DNA from: Acidobacteriota bacterium
GTDB taxonomy: Bacteria > Acidobacteriota > Terriglobia > Acidiferrales > UBA7541
DNA length: 5,059 nucleotides
Direction of reading: 5' to 3'
Assembly (NCBI GenBank): GCA_028876695.1
Contig: JAGWRH010000282.1
Span: forward strand, 1-5,059
Shown: positions 1-5,059 of the stretch, in pieces
How the letters are laid out: each line of letters begins with the position of its first letter
Numbering within the stretch: position 1 is the stretch's first letter
Made by a program: the position numbers and the translations under genes
Notes under the pieces: generated by a model
Databases searched by the model: none
What the model saw: only the letters and a program-made list of their open reading frames with translations
What the model was told of the DNA's origin: nothing

Positions 1-1277
1 ATCGCCGTTTCCATCCGGTGCGTGATGAACTTCACCCGCTTCTGCACTTCGGAAACTTCGTCCGGCAGCATGGCCTGGCGCAACTTCACGCGCGCGCCCG
101 CTTCGTCCAGCAGGTCGATGGCCTTGTCTGGCAGGAACCGGTCCGGAATGTAGCGGTTTGAGAGATATACCGCGTAACGAATGGCCTCTTCGGTGTACGA
201 AACCGCGTGAAACTTTTCGTAGCGGTCGCGAACGCCTTGCAGCACCCGGATCGCGTCGTCCTCTCCCGGCGCGGGCACCTTCACGGCCTGGAAGCGCCGC
301 TCGAGAGAACGGTCCTTCTCCACCGATTTGCGGTATTCCCCGGGTGTCGTCGCTCCAATGCACTGGATTTCTCCGCGGCTCAGCGCCGGCTTCAGAATGT
401 TCGCCGCGTCAAGCGAGCCTTCCGCCGAGCCCGCGCCCACCAGCGTGTGCAGCTCATCGATGAACACGATGGCGTTCTGGCTTTCCATCAACTCCTTCAT
501 GATGGTCTTGAGCCGCTCTTCGAATTGCCCGCGGTACTTCGTTCCCGCGACGATCAGCGAGAGATCGAGCGAAAGGATGCGCTTATCGGCGAGAAATGGC
601 GGCACGTCCCCATCGGCGATGCGCTGCGCCAAGCCTTCCACGATGGCCGTCTTGCCCACGCCGGGCTCGCCAATCAGGACAGGGTTGTTCTTTGTGCGAC
701 GGCAGAGGATCTGAATCGCGCGTTCCAGCTCGCGGTCGCGGCCCACCAGCGGGTCGAGCTGGCCCTCCATCGCCGCCTGGGTCAAATCGCGGCTGAATTC
801 GGCAAGCAGGGATGCTTCTTTTGGCCGGTTCACGGGCACCTTCTCTCCCCCCGTACTACGCGCCAACTCCTCGCGTACGGTGGAAAGCCGCAATCCTCGT
901 TCCTGAAGGATTTCGGCGCCAAAGGATTTCTCTTCTCGCAAAACGCCTAGGAGCAAATGCTCGGTTCCCACGTGCTTGTGGCCGAGACGCTCCGCTTCTT
1001 CCGCCGAGTAGTTCAGAATGCGCTTGCATTCCTGACTCAACGGCACTTCTACCGACGTGGAAATCCGCTCGCGCACCGTGATGCGCGATTCGATTTCTTT
1101 ACGGATCGACTCGATCGAGCCGTGCGTCCGCAGAAAACGGTTCGCCAGCGCCTTATCTTCGCGCAGCAAACCGAGCAGCAAATGTTCCGTCTCGATGTAC
1201 GGACTGCCGTACTGGCTGGCCTCGTATCGAGCGAAGAAGATCACTCGCCGCGCTTTTTCTGTGTAGCGTTCAAACAC
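1..1277 (-). CDS. clpC: ATP-dependent Clp protease ATP-binding subunit ClpC (3' end beyond window)
   Basis: Hsp100/Clp AAA+ unfoldase that, in its family, threads substrates into the ClpP peptidase in the cytoplasm. I translated 425 codons by hand from a GTG start; the frame stays open to the window edge, so about half of a usual ~820-residue ClpC is present. Visible: two Clp N-domain repeats, with matching cores EHLLLGLLRE (31-40) and EHLLLGVLRE (106-115); then the first AAA+ module with Walker A GEPGVGKT (203-210), pore-loop KYRG (247-250), Walker B VFIDE (271-275), sensor-1 region CIGATT (306-311), arginine fingers RR (327-328) and a PDKAIDLLDEA segment (383-393); the end reaches the start of the middle domain. 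The second AAA+ module lies outside. The GTG is preferred because the protein then opens VFERYTEKARR, the usual ClpC beginning. It lies three bases after the lolD stop, implying co-transcription. ClpB is less likely: the N-domain wording and the short linker before the AAA+ module fit ClpC. Very sure of family. Confidence 0.95.
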   Translation of the reverse strand, partial: MFERYTEKARRVIFFARYEASQYGSPYIETEHLLLGLLREDKALANRFLRTHGSIESIRKEIESRITVRERISTSVEVPLSQECKRILNYSAEEAERLGHKHVGTEHLLLGVLREEKSFGAEILQERGLRLSTVREELARSTGGEKVPVNRPKEASLLAEFSRDLTQAAMEGQLDPLVGRDRELERAIQILCRRTKNNPVLIGEPGVGKTAIVEGLAQRIADGDVPPFLADKRILSLDLSLIVAGTKYRGQFEERLKTIMKELMESQNAIVFIDELHTLVGAGSAEGSLDAANILKPALSRGEIQCIGATTPGEYRKSVEKDRSLERRFQAVKVPAPGEDDAIRVLQGVRDRYEKFHAVSYTEEAIRYAVYLSNRYIPDRFLPDKAIDLLDEAGARVKLRQAMLPDEVSEVQKRVKFITHRMETA

Positions 1278-1280
1278 GGT

Positions 1281-2099
1281 TCACCCAAGCCCTCCGGCCG
1301 CCGTTGGCCCGGCGCCCGCTGCCTCGCGGACTGCCACAGCATCTTCCGCGAGCGCGTCTGCGCCTGGCTCGAGCTTCCCGTGCTGCAATGCCAGCACGCG
1401 ATCCGCTCGCCGCGCCAGTAATAGATTATGTGTCGCGAGTATCGTTGTGAGGCGGTGCGACCGGTGCAGCTTCTCGATCAAGTCGAAAACGCCCGCCGCG
1501 TTCCGCTCATCCAAATCGCCGGTAGGTTCATCGGCCAGCAGCAAGACAGGTTCATTTACCAAGGCGCGGGCGATCGCCACGCGCTGCTGTTCACCACCGG
1601 AAAGTTCTCCGGCACGCTGTCCCGCGCGACTCGCCAACCCCACTTCCCCTAACCACCGTTCCGCCGCTCGCAAAGCCTCGCTCGCCGGCTTTCCGCGGAC
1701 CAGCAGCGGAATCGCCACATTTTCGGCGGCCGTGAAGTCCGGCAATAGATGATGCCGCTGCCAGACAAATCCCACCGACCGATTCCGGTATTCCGCCAGC
1801 TCCGATTCAGCAAGTGAGACGAGCGAATTCTCGGCGAAGTATACTTCGCCGGTTGTTGGGGTGTCCAGCGCGGCTAGCAAGTGCAAAAAAGTGCTTTTCC
1901 CCGAACCCGACGGCCCGACGATCGCGATCAGTTCGCCCGGTTCGGCCGAGAAGTCGATTCCGTCCAGTGGTACGATCGGTTGCCGTCCGGAGTAGTACTC
2001 TTTGCGCAGGCCTTCGGTACGGAGGATAGGTGGCCGCGCCTCGGGCGCAGCGTTTCGCCCCTCTTCGATCGCGAGCTCCGCACTGGCCAGCCTATTCAT
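1281..2099 (-). CDS. lolD: LolD-type lipoprotein-releasing ABC transporter, ATP-binding protein
   Basis: Cytoplasmic ATPase of a MacB/LolD-family ABC transporter, expected to power release of outer-membrane lipoproteins from the inner membrane to LolA. The 272-residue protein shows, numbered from the ATG at 2099: Walker A GPSGSGKST (62-70), Q-loop FVWQRHHLLP (111-120, Q114), signature LSGGEQQ (166-172), Walker B LLLADE (186-191), D-loop region GDLDE (194-198) and H-loop ATHN with H224. HHLLP after the Q-loop is typical of LolD. The frame is open up to a GTG at 2159, but I chose the ATG: third codon positions are about 30% GC over the 20 upstream codons and about 72% over the first 32 codons after it. 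The upstream Shine-Dalgarno (AAGAG) is weak. Family members are usually 220-235 residues; here there are ~24 residues before the ABC domain and an Ala/Gly-rich tail. It lies 310 bases downstream of its likely partner permease and three bases upstream of clpC. MacB-like export of another substrate is the main alternative. Confidence 0.9.
   Translation of the reverse strand: MNRLASAELAIEEGRNAAPEARPPILRTEGLRKEYYSGRQPIVPLDGIDFSAEPGELIAIVGPSGSGKSTFLHLLAALDTPTTGEVYFAENSLVSLAESELAEYRNRSVGFVWQRHHLLPDFTAAENVAIPLLVRGKPASEALRAAERWLGEVGLASRAGQRAGELSGGEQQRVAIARALVNEPVLLLADEPTGDLDERNAAGVFDLIEKLHRSHRLTTILATHNLLLARRADRVLALQHGKLEPGADALAEDAVAVREAAGAGPTAAGGLG
1290..1295 (-). promoter_or_regulatory. Shine-Dalgarno-like GGAGGG for clpC inside the lolD 3' end
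   Basis: On the minus strand GGAGGG lies within the last codons of lolD, 12 bases before the clpC GTG. That spacing is longer than the usual 5-9. A second weak match, GGTGA (1281-1285), overlaps the lolD stop but sits only three bases from the GTG. Either way clpC initiation signals lie in translated lolD sequence, so the two genes are probably translationally coupled. Confidence 0.45.
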
Positions 2100-2192
2100 T
2101 CCCAATTCTCTTACACAATTTAGATGCCGAACTCGGCGTTCCGTATCTCCTTCGCTCACAGAAACCTGATAAGTGCACGGGCGCCGCTAAAC

Positions 2193-2208
2193 CTAAGAAT
2201 TTTCCTAG
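2193..2208. promoter_or_regulatory. Imperfect palindrome upstream of lolD, possible operator
   Basis: CTAAGAAT followed directly by TTTCCTAG forms two 8-base half-sites with six of eight positions complementary. It lies 94 bases before the lolD ATG and downstream of the candidate -10 element, a place where a repressor could act. It matches no operator I know, and short AT-rich dyads of this quality arise by chance. Confidence 0.15.
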
Positions 2209-2278
2209 TTATGCCCCGTATTTCCCATCTCCTGTCGCTACCCGTCGCCAATTTACGTCACAACCTTCGTCCATCAGG

Positions 2279-2287
2279 ATTTTACCA
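2279..2287 (-). promoter_or_regulatory. Candidate extended -10 promoter element for lolD-clpC
   Basis: TGGTAAAAT on the minus strand matches the extended -10 form TGnTATAAT, with TAAAAT differing from TATAAT at one position. No good -35 hexamer is found 16-18 bases upstream. It lies 179 bases before the lolD ATG, in the AT-richer gap, which would leave a long leader. A single motif of this size can occur by chance. Confidence 0.25.
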
Positions 2288-2409
2288 CGTCGCGAGTACG
2301 GGGACGAATCGAATCGCCTTTAGAAGAAACTCAAAATCTAATCGAAGCGCGGTGTACGAACGATCGGGTCAGAACGGCGGAGGGCCCGGCGAGGACCGAT
2401 TCGCGGTCG

Positions 2410-3636
2410 CTATTCAAACCTCAAAATTTCGACCGGCAGGATGCGCGAAGCCGACCGCGCCGGCAAAATCGTAGCCGCCATGCTGACGGCCAGCGCAGCA
2501 GCCGCAATCCACAGCGCGTCGAACCAGTTCGCATGAAATGGCACGTACGGCACTGCATATACCTCTGGATTCAGAGGAAACAGCTGCCAGCGGTTGGCCG
2601 ACCATGCGATGCCGTACCCGGCGCCGAGGCCAATCAGCGTCCCAACGATGCTCACCGCCAGCCCCTGCAACAGGAAGATGGCGCGGATTTGTTTGCGTCG
2701 CGCTCCCACGGCCACCAATACCGCAATGTCCCGCGCGCGATCGCTTACCGTCATGGTCAATACGACCAGAATGTTCAATCCCGCCACGAATGTGATCAAG
2801 CCAATGAAAAGGGCGGTCACCAGCTTTTCCAGGCTCAACGCGCGAAAGAGCGCGCGGTTTTCCTGCATCCATGTGCTCGATGCGAATCCCGGCCCCGCTC
2901 GCCTCACCAAATCGTTCGCAACTTTCTGCGCCTCGTCCAAATTCTTCACCCGCACTTCCAGCAAGCTCGCCACGTCCCCCACTCCCGCCAGCTGCTGCGC
3001 CGATTGCATCGTGACGAACGCCCAGTTCGCGTCGTAATCGTAAAATCCGGAGTCAAAAATTCCGGTCACGTGAAATCGCCGCGCGCGTGGCACCATCCCG
3101 AACGGCGTCAAGCTCCCTTGCGGGCTGATCAGCGTGACGTAATCTCCCACCGAAATTTCCAAATCGCCGGCCATCAGCCGTCCCACGATAATTGCCGGCA
3201 CGCCATCGACATCGGACGAAAAATTCGCGGAGCCCTTCGCCATGTGATGGAGTGCGCCGTCCACGCGCCGCTCCAATTCCGGATCGACTCCCTTGAGCAC
3301 CACGCCGCGCGGCCGCGGCCCGTTCGTCAACAGCACCGTCTCGTAAACAGCCGGCACGATCGATTGCACGCCCGGCGCCGTCGCAAGACGCGCCATCAGT
3401 GCGCGATACTCGCGGATTCCCTCGGGGCTGACCGGCTTTAGATTCACATGCGCGGTCACGCTCAACAGCCGGTTGCGAATCGCCTCGCGAAACCCGGTGT
3501 TCATCGCCAGCGCGATCACCAGCGTCATCACCCCGGCCGCTACGCCCAGGCTCGCAAGATACGTAACCAGCCGCAGCACGGCAGGCCGGTTCGGCGATCG
3601 CAAATAGCGCTTCGCCACAAGCCATTCGAATGTCAT
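2410..3636 (-). CDS. lolC: LolC/LolE-type lipoprotein-releasing ABC transporter permease
   Basis: Inner-membrane permease predicted to extract outer-membrane lipoproteins and pass them to periplasmic LolA, driven by a LolD ATPase. The 408-residue length is normal for LolC/LolE. Features: a cytoplasmic start with KRYLRSP (9-15); TM1 about 24-46; a large periplasmic domain about 47-271, MacB-like; then three hydrophobic segments near 272-296, 320-347 and 372-393, the FtsX-type core, with GARRKQIRAIFLLQG (311-325) as the cytoplasmic coupling region. WMQENRALFRAL (256-267) before TM2 is typical of the family. The loop LTPFGMVPRARRF (176-188) resembles the Hook by which E. coli LolC binds LolA (recalled, not aligned). 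The ATG overlaps the lysS stop as ATGA and has no Shine-Dalgarno sequence, so translation probably depends on ribosomes finishing lysS. LolC, LolE and homodimeric LolF cannot be separated securely; only one permease gene is visible. A MacB-type exporter is less likely given the four-helix layout. Confidence 0.88.
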   Translation of the reverse strand: MTFEWLVAKRYLRSPNRPAVLRLVTYLASLGVAAGVMTLVIALAMNTGFREAIRNRLLSVTAHVNLKPVSPEGIREYRALMARLATAPGVQSIVPAVYETVLLTNGPRPRGVVLKGVDPELERRVDGALHHMAKGSANFSSDVDGVPAIIVGRLMAGDLEISVGDYVTLISPQGSLTPFGMVPRARRFHVTGIFDSGFYDYDANWAFVTMQSAQQLAGVGDVASLLEVRVKNLDEAQKVANDLVRRAGPGFASSTWMQENRALFRALSLEKLVTALFIGLITFVAGLNILVVLTMTVSDRARDIAVLVAVGARRKQIRAIFLLQGLAVSIVGTLIGLGAGYGIAWSANRWQLFPLNPEVYAVPYVPFHANWFDALWIAAAALAVSMAATILPARSASRILPVEILRFE

Positions 3637-5059
3637 TTGGAGTTTGGGTCCGACGGTCCAGCGGGCGCTGAGTTCGATTGCGCCGATGCGGCCGCGGCGT
3701 GCGGCTCTTCGGCGGCGCGCAACAGCGGAAACAGAATCACCTCGCGAATCGCATGCGAGTTCGTCAGAAGCATCACCAGCCGGTCGATCCCGATGCCCTC
3801 GCCGGCCGTCGGCGGCAACCCGTGGCTCAGCGCGCGAATGTAATCGATATCCACTTCCTTGGGAACTTCCTGCCCGCCCTTCGCCACTTGCTCACGGAAG
3901 CGCCGCTCCTGGTCGTCCGGATCGTTCAACTCCGAGAATCCATTGGCTACTTCCATCCCGGCGATGAAAAGCTCGAAGCGCTCCGCCAGCGACGGGTCGT
4001 CCTCGCGCCGCTTTGCGAGCGGAGAAATCTCCACCGGAAAATCATGGATAAATGTGGGCTGAATCAGGTGAGGCTCGGCCACGGCCTCGAAGAGCTCGCC
4101 CGTAAATTCTCCCGCCGAAGCGCTCGGGCCGCACTCGATCGTATCCGTGCCCATCGATCGCGCGAATTGGTTATAGCGCTCGGCGATTCTGCGTGGCCCA
4201 TCCTGCGCCGCCAGTTCTTCGCTCGCCGGAGCCGCACCGGCCCCCGCCGGCCAGAATTTGCGAATCGCCTCGCGCATCGACAGCCGTTCGTAGCGTCCGA
4301 AATCGATTTCGTGCTCTCCGAAAGTCACTTTCGTGCTGCCGCAAACCCTCTCCGCCAACTCGCGCAGCAATTGCTCGGTCAAATCCATCAGCGCCGGCCC
4401 GTCGCTGTACGCCTGATAAAATTCCAGCATCGTGAATTCCGGCTGATGCACCGCGTCGATTCCCTCGTTGCGGAAATTCCGGTTGATTTCATACACGCGG
4501 TCGAACCCGCCTACCACCAGTCGCTTCAAATAGAGCTCCGGCGCGATGCGCAAGTACAAATTCATGTCGAATGTGTTGTGATGCGTCACGAACGGCCGCG
4601 CCGTAGCTCCGCCTAGAATCGGATGCATCATCGGCGTTTCCACTTCCACGTACCCGCGCTCGTCGAAAAAACGTCTGAGCTCGCGGATAATCTGCGCCCG
4701 GCGCATGAAAATCTCCCGCGCATCCTCGTTGCCGATCAAATCCAGGTAACGGCGCCGGTAACGCATCTCCGTGTCCGCAAGGCCATGCCACTTTTCCGGC
4801 AGCGGCAGCAGCGCCTTCGTCAGCAACTGCAGATGTTCCACTTTTACGGTCAGCTCGTTGGTCTTGGTGCGGAAGAGATGCCCCGAGACCCCGACGATGT
4901 CTCCCAGGTCGAGCAGCTGAAAAAGTTTGAACGCCCGTTCGCCAACCACATCCAGCCGAACATAGAACTGCAGCTTCGCCCCATCGCCCGAAAAATGACC
5001 GAACGCGGCTTTCCCGTGCGGTCGCAGCGCCACGATCCGTCCCGCCACGCGCACTGCAA
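3633..5059 (-). CDS. lysS: Lysyl-tRNA synthetase, class II (5' end beyond window)
   Basis: Cytoplasmic enzyme that joins lysine to tRNA-Lys using ATP. 474 codons are visible; the frame continues past the window edge, and compared with ~500-residue bacterial LysS the first 50-60 residues are missing, so the GTG at 5054 is internal. Numbering from that codon: the OB-fold anticodon-binding domain begins at once (VAGRIVALRPHGKAAFG, 3-19); the linker EKWHGLADTEMRYRRRYLDL (87-106) is a LysS hallmark; motif 1 lies near RGYVEVETP (133-141), motif 2 near YEINRNFRNEGI (188-199) with HQPEFT (203-208), and motif 3 in GEGIGIDRLVMLL (418-430). All core parts are intact, so the enzyme should be active. After LFPLLR (441-446) there is an odd Ala/Pro/Ser-rich tail of 27 residues. 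The stop overlaps the lolC start by four bases. AsnRS or AspRS are excluded by the linker and motif 3 wording. PoxA/EpmA is excluded by the presence of the OB-fold domain. Confidence 0.96.
   Translation of the reverse strand, partial: AVRVAGRIVALRPHGKAAFGHFSGDGAKLQFYVRLDVVGERAFKLFQLLDLGDIVGVSGHLFRTKTNELTVKVEHLQLLTKALLPLPEKWHGLADTEMRYRRRYLDLIGNEDAREIFMRRAQIIRELRRFFDERGYVEVETPMMHPILGGATARPFVTHHNTFDMNLYLRIAPELYLKRLVVGGFDRVYEINRNFRNEGIDAVHQPEFTMLEFYQAYSDGPALMDLTEQLLRELAERVCGSTKVTFGEHEIDFGRYERLSMREAIRKFWPAGAGAAPASEELAAQDGPRRIAERYNQFARSMGTDTIECGPSASAGEFTGELFEAVAEPHLIQPTFIHDFPVEISPLAKRREDDPSLAERFELFIAGMEVANGFSELNDPDDQERRFREQVAKGGQEVPKEVDIDYIRALSHGLPPTAGEGIGIDRLVMLLTNSHAIREVILFPLLRAAEEPHAAAASAQSNSAPAGPSDPNSK

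Larger units (their letters stand above)
2100..2409. other. Intergenic gap between lolC and lolD
   Basis: No convincing gene lies here. By hand count 2161-2340 is about 48% GC, against 60-70% in neighbouring coding DNA. On the minus strand it holds, from lolC onward: a 5-bp stem with 5-base loop just after the lolC stop (2394-2408, GACCG/CGGTC) without a T-run, so not a good terminator; a short CGATTCGATTCG repeat (2305-2316); an extended -10-like TGGTAAAAT (2279-2287); an imperfect palindrome (2193-2208); an AAGGAGAT Shine-Dalgarno-like string (2145-2152) with no start codon at a working distance; and a small hairpin GCCGAGTTCGGC (2126-2137). The likeliest role is a promoter and leader for lolD-clpC, but this is inferred from length, composition and position only. 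Confidence 0.6.

Noticed and set aside
207..950. Plus-strand open frame of 247 codons
   Set aside because: It lies antisense to clpC, whose minus-strand translation has every expected AAA+ motif; the plus frame is open because of GC-biased codons and looks like no known protein.
957..1421. Plus-strand open frame of 154 codons spanning the clpC-lolD junction
   Set aside because: It is antisense to the clpC N-domain and the lolD end, has no recognisable motif and is a composition shadow.
2100..2159. Upstream GTG start (2159) giving lolD 20 extra residues
   Set aside because: Third-position GC falls to about 30% in this stretch against about 72% after the ATG at 2099, and the ribosome site before the GTG is weak.
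2209..2274. Possible 21-residue minus-strand ORF in the lolC-lolD gap (ATG at 2274, TAA at 2209)
   Set aside because: It has no Shine-Dalgarno sequence, no recognisable product and a length expected by chance; it could be a leader peptide only if conserved.
2394..2408. Hairpin after the lolC stop considered as a terminator
   Set aside because: The stem is only 5 bp and no T-run follows on the minus strand, so intrinsic termination is not supported.
2533..3441. Plus-strand open frame of 302 codons
   Set aside because: It is antisense to lolC and rich in His, Arg and Gln, as expected from reverse reading of GC-rich coding DNA; it shows no domain.
3678..4616. Plus-strand open frame of 312 codons
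   Set aside because: It is antisense to the lysS catalytic core and Arg-rich without motifs, so it is a shadow of lysS.
5052..5054. GTG near the window edge as the lysS start
   Set aside because: The frame stays open upstream and the protein here is already inside the OB-fold domain; the true start must lie beyond the window.

Overview
The window is a single-strand block of four protein genes, all read from the minus strand, so gene order runs from high to low coordinates: lysS (lysyl-tRNA synthetase, 5' end cut by the window edge), a LolC/LolE-type lipoprotein-release permease, a LolD-type ABC ATPase, and clpC (3' end cut by the other edge). No RNA gene, mobile element, CRISPR array or long repeat is visible. 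The coding DNA is GC-rich with GC-biased third positions. The combination of a diderm lipoprotein-sorting ABC transporter with a ClpC-type (not ClpA-type) unfoldase, and the wording of the ClpC and LysS proteins, suggests an Acidobacteriota bacterium, probably of the Terriglobia kind. That placement is inferred from recalled family resemblance, not from a search.

Layout. lysS (5059 to 3633) carries part of the OB-fold anticodon-binding domain and the whole class II catalytic core. Its stop codon overlaps the start of lolC by four bases (ATGA, 3633-3636), so the two are probably translationally coupled. lolC (3636 to 2410) is a four-helix permease with a large periplasmic domain. About 310 bases of non-coding, AT-richer DNA follow (2100-2409), holding only weak candidate regulatory signals. 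lolD starts at 2099 and ends at 1281. clpC starts with GTG at 1277, three bases after the lolD stop, with its Shine-Dalgarno-like sequence inside the lolD coding end.

Together LolC and LolD would form an inner-membrane machine that uses ATP to hand outer-membrane lipoproteins to the carrier LolA. LysS supplies Lys-tRNA, and ClpC with ClpP degrades misfolded or regulatory proteins. The pairing looks like a housekeeping cluster rather than a defence or accessory locus. The gap before lolD suggests that lolD-clpC may have its own promoter while lysS-lolC is a second unit, or that all four are read through. I see no clear sign of a new biological system; the points worth checking are the lolC-lolD gap, the tight lolD-clpC coupling, the single Lol permease with a LolC-like hook loop, and the low-complexity C-terminal tails on LysS and LolD.
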